Of a stretch of DNA of 64,000 bases, positions 18,667 to 27,090 are shown piece by piece. A model generated the notes under the pieces. That model had not been told where the DNA came from. It saw nothing but the letters and a program-made list of their open reading frames with translations, and made no database searches. Each line of letters begins with the position of its first letter. Within the stretch, counting starts at the first letter, position 1. The position numbers and the translations under genes are program-made. Origin of the DNA: Chloroflexota bacterium (GTDB taxonomy: Bacteria; Chloroflexota; Anaerolineae; Anaerolineales; UBA11579); the NCBI GenBank assembly GCA_019456165.1, contig VRUJ01000005.1:1-64000 (forward strand), given 5' to 3'.

Positions 18667-19925
18667 TGAATCAAATTTTGTTAGCAGGAAGCATTTTTCT
18701 ATTGACCTATGCTCTAATAGTCAGCGAAAGAATCCATCGCACAATTTCCGCTCTCTTGGGGGGAATGGCGATGATTCTATTTGTGGTTCCTCAAGAAAAA
18801 GCTTTCCATGCCATTGACTGGAATGTGATTTTTCTTCTTACAGGAATGATGATCATCGCCAATGTCTTGAAAGAGACTGGGCTTTTTCAATGGATTGCAT
18901 TGCAAGCGGTGCGTTCTGGTAAAGGTGATCCTTTCCGTGTGCTAGTGATCTTGTCAATTATCACCGCAGTGGCATCGGCATTCTTAGATAATGTAACAAT
19001 TGTTGTTTTGATAGCTCCAGTAACTTTATATATTGCATCTTCTCTGCGAGTCAGTCCTGTACCTTTCCTGATCGCAGAAATTTTAGCTTCAAATATCGGT
19101 GGCATGGCAACCTTGGTTGGTGACCCTCCCAACATATTGATTGGTAGTGCAGCTAACATCGATTTTGTGACCTTTATTGCTAATTTGGGACCAATTGCTG
19201 TGATCATTCTTCTGGTTTTCATAGGGATGTCGCGGTTCCTGTTTAAAAAGGATCTAATCGTTCATGATCAAACCGTTGCATCACTCTCCGACATTGATGC
19301 CTCTGAATTGATATCTGAGCCTGTATTGCTACGAAAATCTTTGATTATTATGGGCGGAGTCGTGATTGGTTTTTTGATGCATGGCGCTTTACACCTAGAA
19401 CCCGCAACCATCGCGTTGACCGGGGCAACCCTTTTGATGCTTTGGAGCAAAACCGACCCTCATAATGCGTTGCGTGAAATAGAGTGGACGACCCTGTTCT
19501 TTTTCTTTGGTTTATTCATAATTGTAGAAGCTCTTGTCGAAGTCGGTTTGATCGAGATTATAGCCGATGCAGCTTTACGTCTGACAGGGGGCGATTTGTC
19601 CTTGACATCCTTATTGCTAATTTGGTTTTCGGCGATTGCCTCCGGGATTGTCGATAATATTCCATATACAGCTACTATGATTCCAATTGTGAAAAGTTTG
19701 GCCCAGGTCATGCCAGCGGAACCCTTGTGGTGGTCATTAGCATTGGGTGCATGTTTAGGTGGCAACTTAACTATCGTAGGCGCAGCAGCCAATGTAATCG
19801 TGGTCAGCTTGGCTGAAAAAAGCGGTCATCCGATCAGCTTTAAACATTTCTTGCGTTATGGAGTTATCACTACTTTTATGTCACTGCTTTTAGCAAGTGG
19901 ATATGTCTGGCTTCGCTATCTCTAG
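18666..19925 (+). CDS. ArsB/NhaD-superfamily permease (SLC13/IT type)
   Basis: 419 residues with about 11-12 membrane segments. Family hallmarks occur twice as expected for the inverted repeat: FLDNVTIVVLIAPVTLYIA and SGIVDNIPYTATMIPIV, plus GGMATLVGDPPNILIGSAAN and GGNLTIVGAAANVIVVSLAE. Members move Na+/H+, arsenite or dicarboxylates; the ion is not predictable here. Translationally coupled to the PII-CBS protein (TAATG). I infer an ion antiporter gated by the nucleotide-sensing neighbour. Confidence 0.88.
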   Translation: MNQILLAGSIFLLTYALIVSERIHRTISALLGGMAMILFVVPQEKAFHAIDWNVIFLLTGMMIIANVLKETGLFQWIALQAVRSGKGDPFRVLVILSIITAVASAFLDNVTIVVLIAPVTLYIASSLRVSPVPFLIAEILASNIGGMATLVGDPPNILIGSAANIDFVTFIANLGPIAVIILLVFIGMSRFLFKKDLIVHDQTVASLSDIDASELISEPVLLRKSLIIMGGVVIGFLMHGALHLEPATIALTGATLLMLWSKTDPHNALREIEWTTLFFFFGLFIIVEALVEVGLIEIIADAALRLTGGDLSLTSLLLIWFSAIASGIVDNIPYTATMIPIVKSLAQVMPAEPLWWSLALGACLGGNLTIVGAAANVIVVSLAEKSGHPISFKHFLRYGVITTFMSLLLASGYVWLRYL

Positions 19926-20082
19926 TTCGGAAAAATGAGCTAACTTTGAGAAATTTTATCTCAAGAAACGGAAGGCGCTATCGTGATAGAAATATGCAAT
20001 ACCTATAAATCTTTAACAAATTCAAGATACTCAGTATGAGATGAAAATTTTAAAAACTAATTAATAACTGTCGAGGTTATTT

Positions 20083-20403
20083 ATGGATCTGATAAATACT
20101 ATTATTGATTTCTTTATTCACTTAGATGTACATCTCGGTGAAATTATTCAAAATAATGGGACTTGGACTTACGCTATCTTGTTTATGATAATTTTTATGG
20201 AAACTGGTTTTGTTGTAACCCCCTTCTTGCCAGGGGATTCTTTGCTGTTTGCTGCAGGTACTTTTGCAGCCCTGGGTTTACTTAATCCTTTTTTACTGTT
20301 CGTCCTTCTTACAGTGGCGGCGATTATTGGAGATGCCGTCAATTATTGGCGCATTTATGGCTGGGCTTTTTCTTGCCCGCAGCCCACTAAAAGACAAGAT
20401 TGA
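20083..20403 (+). pseudogene. dedA-like gene, truncated at its 3' side and fused
   Basis: Residues 1-88 are DedA/SNARE-associated family: [40 protein letters not shown] and IIGDAVNYW. Homology stops exactly at GDAVNYW (base about 20349); the normal continuation of roughly 110 residues is absent and the frame runs 18 codons in the wrong frame of an antiporter gene. GAGG precedes the ATG. DedA proteins are membrane lipid flippases or transporters; this fragment keeps only the first segments and the re-entrant loop. Confidence 0.7.
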
Positions 20404-20800
20404 AAGAGGTTTATCATCGATAGCCTATGGTATATTTGTGCCCATCTTTTTTATCAATGTTGGATTGTCTGCAAATGTACGCCGAATTTCAGCTGACGGA
20501 ATATTGTTACTGGTTGGAATGATATTGGTGGTCGTTTTGTCTAAACTAATCGGTGCTGGGGTGAGTGGACGTTTGGGAGGCATGACAAACCAAGAATCTC
20601 TACAACTAGGTTTTGGTATGCTTCCTCGAGGAGAAGTTGTTCTAATTGTTGCCGCGGTAGGGATTACAGAAGGATTAATTAATTCAAGTACTTTTTCTAC
20701 AATAGTAGTATTGGTCATTATCACCACAATAATGACTCCACCAATATTACGGAATTTGTTCTCCAATCAAAGTCAATCAGACGTATTAGAAAAAATATAA
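20333..20800 (+). pseudogene. Monovalent cation:proton antiporter (CPA2/KefB type), C-terminal fragment
   Basis: From about 20337 the +2 frame reads [16 protein letters not shown], then GIFVPIFFINVGLSANV and GMLPRGEVVLIVAAVGITEG, the typical last third of CPA2 antiporters (LAGL, FFxxVGL and xxRGEVxL motifs). The first two thirds are missing. The junction with dedA lies in TCAATTATTGG (20339-20349), which is readable in both genes. An ATG at 20333 is in frame but has no ribosome binding site. Confidence 0.7.
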
Positions 20801-20815
20801 AGCTAGGAGATCATC

Positions 20816-21169
20816 ATGTTTTCTTTAGTCGTTTTTGTTCTCAATGATACAGATCAATGCAGCGATCTTCTTGATGCTTGGGAGAATGCTGGCATCAGAG
20901 GTATCACAATTTTAGAAAGTTCAGGGCTGGGGAGGGTAAGGCAAGCTGGTTTAAAAGATGATATGCCGCTTATGCCAAATCTTAGTGATCTATTTAAAAG
21001 TACAGAGACTCGCCATCGAACATTGTTTACCATTGTAAACAGTCAGGAGAAAATTGACGCTCTTGTTAATGCAACCCAATCTGTTGTAGGGGATCTTGAA
21101 AATGAAAACACAGGGTTATTGTTTACTATGCCAGTTAATGAAGTATTTGGCAAAAGTAAGTTGTCATAA
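20816..21169 (+). CDS. PII-like protein (free-standing)
   Basis: 117 residues, homologous over its length to the N-terminal domain of the PII-CBS protein at 17785: SLVVFVLNDTDQCSDLLDAW matches LLLIILNNTDMLPDLLKVW, and TRHRTLFTIVN and NTGLLFTMPVNEVFG match the later strands. No CBS domains. TAGGAG lies 6 nt before the ATG. It follows the antiporter remnant by 15 nt, so it was probably the regulatory subunit of the lost antiporter and may now be orphaned. Nucleotide binding is inferred from fold only. Confidence 0.65.
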   Translation: MFSLVVFVLNDTDQCSDLLDAWENAGIRGITILESSGLGRVRQAGLKDDMPLMPNLSDLFKSTETRHRTLFTIVNSQEKIDALVNATQSVVGDLENENTGLLFTMPVNEVFGKSKLS

Positions 21170-21184
21170 AGAAAGGGGGGGAAA

Positions 21185-21207
21185 CACTTGGAATCAACTC
21201 CCAAGTG
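21185..21207. repeat. Hairpin after the PII-like gene
   Basis: CACTTGG (21185-21191) pairs with CCAAGTG (21201-21207). No T-tract follows. It may slow or end transcription between the convergent PII-like and acyl-CoA ligase genes. Confidence 0.35.
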
Positions 21208-21326
21208 CACCAGAATTGTATTCAAAGAATACCTAATAAGCTAACCCTCCCTTCGCCAATTTATTACAGACAGGGCGCAGTCGAAAATGCTGCACCCGGC
21301 ATTATTTCAATAGATTCTAGTGCGGT

Positions 21327-23015
21327 CTACCCCTGCCCCACCGCCTCCTTATGCCTTCTCACCAGCTCCCGGCGCAGCACCTTTTGCACGGTGCTTTTAG
21401 GCAATTCAGTGATGAATTCCACTTCCTTGGGTACCTTATAACCAGCCAGCTTCTCCTTACAAAACTCGCGGATTTCCTCCACCGAAACGGTTTCACCTTC
21501 ATTTAAAACAATCCACGCTTTCACAGCTTCACCGCTGTGAGCATCGGGGATGCCGGCCACACCCACTTCCATCACCTTTGGGTGTTCCTGGATAACTTCT
21601 TCAACCTCCCTGGGCCAGACCTGGAAACCACCTGGTTTAATAAGTTCCTTCTTGCGGTCGACTATGTAAAAATAGCCGTCCTCATCCATGTATGCAATGT
21701 CGCCCGTATACAACCAACCATCCCGCAGGGTATTGCTAGTCTCTGTGGGCATATTATGGTATCTCTGCATTAGAATCGGGCCGCTCATGATCAGTTCGCC
21801 AACTTCTCCCGGAGGCATGTCTGTTACCCCATCATCCAGATCAACAATGCGTACATCCATATCCGGCAATGGCAGGCCAATGGATCCCACCCTGGGCTCG
21901 CCTCCAATTGGATTGACGATCGCGGCCACAGGGGCCTCCGAAAGTCCATAGCCCTCGTTCACTTTACCTCCGGTCATCTCTTCGAAACGATCTTTGGTCT
22001 CTTTCAATAGAGGCGCAGCGCCGGAGGAACACAATTTAATTGAGCTCAGGTCATATTTACCGGACAGCACATCTGGATGGCTGTTGATCGCGTTATACAT
22101 CGCGGGCACGCCTGGATAAGATGTGGCCTTATACTTAACCAAATTATCCAACACATCTTTAGTATCGCGTGGATCTGGAACCAAAACCATTGCGGAGCCG
22201 AGTTTGACTATTGCGCTCATCCCCGCGACCATCCCATAGGAGTGATACAGCGGTATCGCGAGCAGCATTACTTCCTCCCCTTCTACAGTCTCGTGCAGCC
22301 AGGCTCCCAATTGATAGGTGTTGGCCACAAGGCCGCGATGTACAGCCACAGCGCCTTTAGATACACCTGTTGTGCCACCGCTGTATTGGAAGATGGCCAC
22401 CTCATCCGGGCTGACATCGACTTTGGGGCGATCCCCCGGTTCATGCATGTTGATTAAATCCTGCATCCAGACATCCCCATCGCGCAGTTTGACCCGGAAG
22501 CCGGCTTTCTTTTCCTTTGCCAGAGTGAATAATAATCGTGTAATCGGTGGTAGTGTTTCCTTGATGTTGGTTGCCACAATCCTGCGGATAGAGGTTTGGT
22601 CTTGGAGAGCTTTGATCTTTTCGTAATTATTGGTCATTAACACCATAAATTCCATGCCGGCGTCATTCACCTGATGTACAATCTCTCGTTCGGTATACAG
22701 CGGATTGGTGCCGACTACCACCCCCCCGATTTTTAGGATCGCGAAAAAAGCGATAACAAACTGAGGTGAGTTGGGCATGAAAATACCCACCCTATCCCCT
22801 TTTTTAATCCCCAGCTTGGCAAGGCCAGCAGCCAAACGGTCTGTAAGCTCATTCATCTCGCGGTAATTGATCACCGCGCCTTTGAAGATGGTGCAAGGAT
22901 TATCCGGAAATTTTTCCGCGGCCTGCTCAAGCAATGCATACAGCGGGAAATCAGGATAATCTATGCTATGCGGCACTTCCTTGTCGTAGCTCTTCAGCCA
23001 GGGTCTGTCAGTCAT
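21327..23015 (-). CDS. fadD: Long-chain fatty-acid--CoA ligase
   Basis: 562 residues, AMP-forming synthetase that activates fatty acids with ATP and CoA. The P-loop motif is FQYSGGTTGVSKGAV, the adenylate-binding GYGLSEAPVA and the hinge region GWLYTGDIAYMDEDGYFYIVDRKKELIK (about residues 420-447) are intact, and the catalytic Lys near the C-terminus is in LPKSTVQKVLRREL. The frame opens at TTG 23033, but GGAGG sits 6 nt before the ATG at 23015, which I take as the start. It would feed the beta-oxidation operon at 2-8 kb, although it is transcribed separately. Confidence 0.92.
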   Translation of the reverse strand: MTDRPWLKSYDKEVPHSIDYPDFPLYALLEQAAEKFPDNPCTIFKGAVINYREMNELTDRLAAGLAKLGIKKGDRVGIFMPNSPQFVIAFFAILKIGGVVVGTNPLYTEREIVHQVNDAGMEFMVLMTNNYEKIKALQDQTSIRRIVATNIKETLPPITRLLFTLAKEKKAGFRVKLRDGDVWMQDLINMHEPGDRPKVDVSPDEVAIFQYSGGTTGVSKGAVAVHRGLVANTYQLGAWLHETVEGEEVMLLAIPLYHSYGMVAGMSAIVKLGSAMVLVPDPRDTKDVLDNLVKYKATSYPGVPAMYNAINSHPDVLSGKYDLSSIKLCSSGAAPLLKETKDRFEEMTGGKVNEGYGLSEAPVAAIVNPIGGEPRVGSIGLPLPDMDVRIVDLDDGVTDMPPGEVGELIMSGPILMQRYHNMPTETSNTLRDGWLYTGDIAYMDEDGYFYIVDRKKELIKPGGFQVWPREVEEVIQEHPKVMEVGVAGIPDAHSGEAVKAWIVLNEGETVSVEEIREFCKEKLAGYKVPKEVEFITELPKSTVQKVLRRELVRRHKEAVGQG

Positions 23016-23142
23016 TTTCTCCTCCGTGTGCAAGTTGGTCAGGCGGTTAATAAAAAAACGTGATACTAGTATAAAGATTCAGTGTGAAGTCGTCAATGCT
23101 ATTAAGACATATTTCAAATATTGACAAAACCAATCATGCACG

Positions 23143-23171
23143 TTGATTAATTGGACAAAGTTTATTATAAT
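23143..23171 (+). promoter_or_regulatory. Sigma-70-type promoter of the phenylalanine hydroxylase leader
   Basis: TTGATT (23143-23148), 17-nt spacer, TATAAT (23166-23171). Expected transcription start near 23178, about 120 nt before the hydroxylase ATG. It gives a leader containing a short peptide gene and a terminator hairpin. Confidence 0.6.
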
Positions 23172-23194
23172 TATCGAAAGGCAGGTAGATATTA

Positions 23195-23257
23195 ATGATT
23201 TCAAATTTCATTTTTCCTTGCACCCCGGTTCCCGTACTAAATCACAGATTTAGCTAG
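23195..23257 (+). CDS. Putative leader peptide of the phenylalanine hydroxylase gene (20 residues)
   Basis: ATG at 23195 has AGGT 8 nt upstream and opens a 20-codon frame with Phe at codons 5, 7 and 19 and Pro at 8, 11 and 13, ending at TAG 23255-23257. The stop codon falls inside the loop of the terminator hairpin at 23239-23268. Position, size and overlap are those of an attenuation or ribosome-arrest leader peptide. No homologue is known to me and short ORFs like this occur by chance, so this is an inference. Confidence 0.4.
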   Translation: MISNFIFPCTPVPVLNHRFS

Positions 23258-23274
23258 ACCTGTGATTTTTTTTA
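23239..23274 (+). terminator. Intrinsic terminator in the hydroxylase leader (attenuator candidate)
   Basis: AAATCACAG (23239-23247), 12-nt loop, CTGTGATTT (23260-23268), then more T residues to about 23273. The T-tract exists only in the plus direction. It lies downstream of the promoter and 27 nt before the hydroxylase ATG, so it must be bypassed for that gene to be expressed. TGATTT at 23196-23201 could pair with AAATCA at 23239-23244 and form a competing antiterminator. Confidence 0.7.
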
Positions 23275-23300
23275 TATTAAACTAACTTTATGCGGAAAAC

Positions 23301-24026
23301 ATGATGGAAACAAAAATCGACGAAACAAGTGAGTATCAGGATATCGAGTTTAATCCCGATCAACATGCTATTTGGCGTACTCTTTTCCAGCGCCAGCTGC
23401 CTGAAGTTGAAAAATACGCTTGTAGTGATTTTCATCAAGGCTTCAAAACACTCCAATTACCTGAAGACCATATTCCGACTATCGCCCATCTCAACGCGCA
23501 GATAACCCCGCATACCCCTTGGAAAACTGTACGGACCGATGTGCGCTATACCGATGCAGTTCCCTGGTACAACCACTTTGCCAGAAGGGAATTTTTAATC
23601 ACAAATTACCTGCGTTCCAGGGATGAATTAGATTTTACTCCTGAGCCGGATATGTTCCACGATATTTTTGGGCACTTACCCTACATGACCCTGCCGCATT
23701 ATACGGCGCTTCAAGATATGTTCGCCCCGGCGTTTCTACGAGCAAACGATGAGCAGCGTGTAAACATTAAACGTTTAGCCTGGTACAGCACCGAATTTGG
23801 GTTGATCCGCGAAGATGGAGAGTTAAAGATATTTGGAACTGGACTGATATCATCCTATGGGGAAATGGAACATGTACTGGCTGGAAAAACACCTATTAAG
23901 TCCTTCACGATTAAAAACGTAATAGAAATCCCTAAAACAATCTTTAACTACAATCCCGTATTGTTTGAATTTGATTCGATCGATGCCCTGAAGACTGAAT
24001 TGAAAAGCTACTTCGACTCAATTTAG
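23301..24026 (+). CDS. phhA: Phenylalanine 4-monooxygenase (aromatic amino acid hydroxylase)
   Basis: 241 residues, the compact bacterial form without a regulatory ACT domain. Converts phenylalanine to tyrosine with O2 and tetrahydropterin. The iron-binding facial triad is His120, His125 (PDMFHDIFGHLP) and Glu165 (AWYSTEFGLI). The start is ATG 23301 or 23304; neither has a strong ribosome binding site. Preceded by a leader peptide and terminator, suggesting control by transcription attenuation. The need for O2 contrasts with the oxygen-sensitive dehydratase at 13-16 kb. Confidence 0.92.
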   Translation: MMETKIDETSEYQDIEFNPDQHAIWRTLFQRQLPEVEKYACSDFHQGFKTLQLPEDHIPTIAHLNAQITPHTPWKTVRTDVRYTDAVPWYNHFARREFLITNYLRSRDELDFTPEPDMFHDIFGHLPYMTLPHYTALQDMFAPAFLRANDEQRVNIKRLAWYSTEFGLIREDGELKIFGTGLISSYGEMEHVLAGKTPIKSFTIKNVIEIPKTIFNYNPVLFEFDSIDALKTELKSYFDSI

Positions 24027-24164
24027 TTCGTTATTCCTCCCACTGCCCCAATACAATATCTAAAACCGGGATCCATTAGGATTCTCCTGATAAGTGAGAT
24101 TTCTGTTCCATTTTATACTATCTACACCCTTCGCTGTGCTATAATCTAAATGCAGGGTAAATCT

Positions 24165-25451
24165 ATGCCTGATATCACCCACGATATTTCAGTTGAACCG
24201 CTAAACGAGCGCATAAAGCAATTGGAACGGCTGCTCGAATTAAGCCGCAATCTGAGCGCTACGTTGGAACCCGAACCTTTGCTGCAAACCATCATCGAAG
24301 TCGCGGCAGATATCACCTACAGCCAAGAAGCATCCATACTGCTTTATAACGAGGTGCACGACAAACTCGAATTCGTTGCTGCCCCCTGGTTCAAACGCGA
24401 CACCATGAAAGAAATCCTTGTACCTCTCGATAAGAGTATTGCAGGGCAGGTCTTCACGCACATCGAGCCGATTTTTGTGGCCGACGCCCAATCTGACCCA
24501 CGACACTACCGCATTGTTGATAAAATTTCTGGATTCAAAACCCAGACGCTTCTCACCGTACCGATGGTGTTTCAGGGAAAATCAACCGGAGTGCTCACTG
24601 CGGTGAACAAGCTGGGCGACCGGCACTACACGGAAAATGATGTGCGTGTCTTAGAAACCCTTGCATCTCAGGCTGCGATTGCAATTGAGAACGCGAAACT
24701 ACTCAAACGATCACAAGAAGCCTACGACGAACTTGCCGAAATCGACCGCATGAAAAGTGATTTCATAGCCATCACCTCCCACGAATTGCGTACCCCTCTT
24801 GGGTTGATCCTCGGCCACGCCACTTTCTTACAGGAGACTGCACCTGAAGAATTAAGCAAGCAGATAGAAGTGATTGTACGCAGTTCAATGCGTCTGAAAG
24901 GTATCATTGAAGATCTTTCTAAGATTGATAATTTTCAGACTGGCCAATCTAGCGTGCGTAAGGAAGAAGTAAACCTGAACCAATTAGCAACTGATGTAAA
25001 AGCCTCTTTCAAGGAAATGGTGGAGGAGAAAAATATCAACCTCAGCTTAAATATGCCCAATACGCTGCTAACAATGGAGGGGGACATGGATAAGATCACC
25101 ATTGCGCTCAACCACCTGGTTAAAAATGCGCTTACCTATGTCGACGAGGAAGGCAAGGTGGTAGTATCGCTAGAACGGGTCTCCGACCACATCAAGATTT
25201 CGGTCAAAGACGATGGTATCGGCATACCAGAAAAAGACCTTGAGCGCATCTTTGAGCGTTTTTACCAGGTCGAAGCTCACATGACACGACGTCACGGAGG
25301 CATGGGGTTGGGGCTTTCCGTGGCCAAATTGATGGTCGTTATGCACGGGGGCCGCATCACTGTTGAGAGCACGGAAGGCAAGGGCAGTACCTTCTCAATG
25401 TTTTTCCCCACAGTTGAAGAGCAAGTATCAAAAACAAAGCCATTCATATAA
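24165..25451 (+). CDS. Cytoplasmic GAF-domain sensor histidine kinase
   Basis: 428 residues from the ATG at 24165, chosen because AGGG lies 8 nt upstream; an in-frame ATG at 24150 sits only 4 nt after TATAAT (24140-24145), which looks like the -10 box. Domains: coiled start, GAF (about 30-180), HisKA with phospho-acceptor His in AITSHELRTPLG (about 225), and HATPase_c with N-box HLVKNAL, G1 DDGIGIP and G2 GGMGLGL. No membrane segment, so it senses an intracellular signal. No response regulator is adjacent, making it an orphan kinase. Confidence 0.9.
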   Translation: MPDITHDISVEPLNERIKQLERLLELSRNLSATLEPEPLLQTIIEVAADITYSQEASILLYNEVHDKLEFVAAPWFKRDTMKEILVPLDKSIAGQVFTHIEPIFVADAQSDPRHYRIVDKISGFKTQTLLTVPMVFQGKSTGVLTAVNKLGDRHYTENDVRVLETLASQAAIAIENAKLLKRSQEAYDELAEIDRMKSDFIAITSHELRTPLGLILGHATFLQETAPEELSKQIEVIVRSSMRLKGIIEDLSKIDNFQTGQSSVRKEEVNLNQLATDVKASFKEMVEEKNINLSLNMPNTLLTMEGDMDKITIALNHLVKNALTYVDEEGKVVVSLERVSDHIKISVKDDGIGIPEKDLERIFERFYQVEAHMTRRHGGMGLGLSVAKLMVVMHGGRITVESTEGKGSTFSMFFPTVEEQVSKTKPFI

Positions 25452-25604
25452 CTCTACGTGTGGCCGCGTAAATTAGCGCTAAACCCTGGAGGGCTGTAAA
25501 TTTTCCTTAATACCGCCAGAAAGGGTGCGCACACTTGCCAAAGGTTTACCCCTGAGATATAATCCCGCCACACCGGCAAAATGCTGTTGGAATTACACAA
25601 AATT

Positions 25605-25679
25605 CGGGGCGTGGCGCAGTCCGGCTAGCGCGCACCGTTCGGGTCGGTGAGGTCGGCGGTTCGAATCCGCCCGCCCCGA
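25605..25679 (+). tRNA. tRNA-Pro (CGG)
   Basis: Acceptor CGGGGCG pairs with CGCCCCG, D-arm GCGC/GCGC, anticodon stem CACCG/CGGTG with loop TTCGGGT (anticodon CGG, reads CCG), T-arm GGCGG-TTCGAAT-CCGCC, discriminator A. 75 nt, no encoded CCA. It marks the left edge of the accessory region. Confidence 0.95.
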
Positions 25680-25775
25680 CTGAAAATCATTAAAAAAAGA
25701 CCCTTTTCGCGTATTTTTCCTTCGTAATCAGGTTTTTTTTTTATAATTAAGGGATTTCAAATAACGGGTAACCAA

Positions 25776-26459
25776 GTGATACAAACATACACAACAATCT
25801 CAAAAGAATTATTAATCCACTCACGAAATATTTATAGTGACGCTATAAAGTATTTAGCATCAAACAAGAAAAATATTTACGGCTTTAATGGTCGCGTTAA
25901 TAATGCTCTCTCAGCATACATCCTATCTGTAGCTTCATTTGAGGCCTTTTTCAATGAATTGTTCTTTACGAAGCTCTCGCGCCATAAATATCAGAAATCG
26001 GCTATCTGGGATTTAGGAATTGAGTGGCTAAGCAAATTGCCTTTAGAAAAAAAAGTTGTCCTGATGTCACAATCCTTATTTGGGGATTCATTTAAAACTG
26101 ACTCTCAACCGTACCAAGATTTTCATATGTTAGTAAGGGTTAGAAATTCCCTTGTTCATTATAAACATCTCTCAACCCCAAATTTCATTAAACCTTTAAT
26201 AGATAGGAACATTGCCCTCCCAGAACCGGTTTTTGATAATCTTCCAGAAGATGCCAACGTAGCTCCACAACCATGGACTTGGAAAATAAGTTCCACAGAA
26301 GGTATTCGCTGGTCAATCAACACGGTTTGTTACATGGTAAAAGAATTAGGTGAATTAATTTCATCTTCTAAGAGTGATGAACCAATATTATGGAGTAATT
26401 CGAAGCATTTTTCACTAATAGAAGAAAACCTAGTAAAAAATCTGGTAAATGGCAATTAA
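25776..26459 (+). CDS. HEPN-domain-like protein
   Basis: 227 residues, mostly helical and AT-rich in codon use. The C-proximal half carries VRVRNSLVHYKH, which fits the HEPN ribonuclease motif R-x4-H (Arg-Asn-Ser-Leu-Val-His). Upstream helix 'LSAYILSVASFEAFFNELFF' is like the first HEPN helix with its conserved acidic residue. HEPN proteins are often RNases in defence and toxin-antitoxin systems, but many are uncharacterised. First gene after tRNA-Pro. Its neighbour at 26503 could be a partner. No nucleotidyltransferase (MNT) partner is present. Confidence 0.55.
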   Translation: MIQTYTTISKELLIHSRNIYSDAIKYLASNKKNIYGFNGRVNNALSAYILSVASFEAFFNELFFTKLSRHKYQKSAIWDLGIEWLSKLPLEKKVVLMSQSLFGDSFKTDSQPYQDFHMLVRVRNSLVHYKHLSTPNFIKPLIDRNIALPEPVFDNLPEDANVAPQPWTWKISSTEGIRWSINTVCYMVKELGELISSSKSDEPILWSNSKHFSLIEENLVKNLVNGN

Positions 26460-26502
26460 GTCAACCTTTCGTTTACACAATATCATTGTGGAGGTAATTT
26501 AA

Positions 26503-27090
26503 ATGCTATTTCTGGGTGGTTTTGTTATGTTCGAAGGGTATGAATCTTTACCTGGTGATATCCTACTTAATTTGGAGGCTATACGGAATTGGGCAAACGA
26601 AGAAGGTTTAATTATTGATCCCGATTTTCAATTAATGAATACAGAGAAAATGGAGGAGCTTAAAACTGTTTTTTCTCCTGAAGATCAGATGCAAATAGCG
26701 ATTGCCATTCATAAAGAAGAAAGTAGTCTTAATTATCTTGAGTATCCATTTATCCCCGTCAAATCTCTTATAAAAAAGGGGGCAACGATTGATTTATATT
26801 ATTGGAGAATGTTGCCATCGGCAAAAAAAGTTTCTGGACCGAGTAATTTTATTGGTGATGTTAAATTTGGTTTTATTTATCCTGGCACTTACCAAGAAAT
26901 TTGTTCCCTCTCTGCTGGTAATCTCGTTGTTCAAAAATTTACTGCTCTCTTCAATCAACTCTACTTATCTTGTCCAATAACCACTCTATCCAATGGCGAG
27001 ATTAGTATTAATGTTGAAGGAAAAGTAAAAGCTCAATTTACAAAATCGGGTCGTAAATACGATGTTATATTTTCGCTTACTGATCGCTGA
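26503..27090 (+). CDS. Hypothetical protein
   Basis: 195 residues; I do not recognise a family. GTGGAGGT lies 8 nt before the ATG, supporting this start; an internal ATG at 26527 is possible. The protein is mixed alpha/beta with FIYPGTYQEICSLSAGNLVV in the middle and a beta-rich end (GEISINVEGKVKAQF). No signal peptide or membrane segment. It follows the HEPN protein by 43 nt in the same direction and shares its AT-rich composition, so the two may form a unit. Confidence 0.6.
   Translation: MLFLGGFVMFEGYESLPGDILLNLEAIRNWANEEGLIIDPDFQLMNTEKMEELKTVFSPEDQMQIAIAIHKEESSLNYLEYPFIPVKSLIKKGATIDLYYWRMLPSAKKVSGPSNFIGDVKFGFIYPGTYQEICSLSAGNLVVQKFTALFNQLYLSCPITTLSNGEISINVEGKVKAQFTKSGRKYDVIFSLTDR

Noticed and set aside
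23239-23274. Terminator belonging to the fadD gene
   Set aside because: fadD is read in the other direction and starts at 23015; the T-tract exists only on the plus strand.
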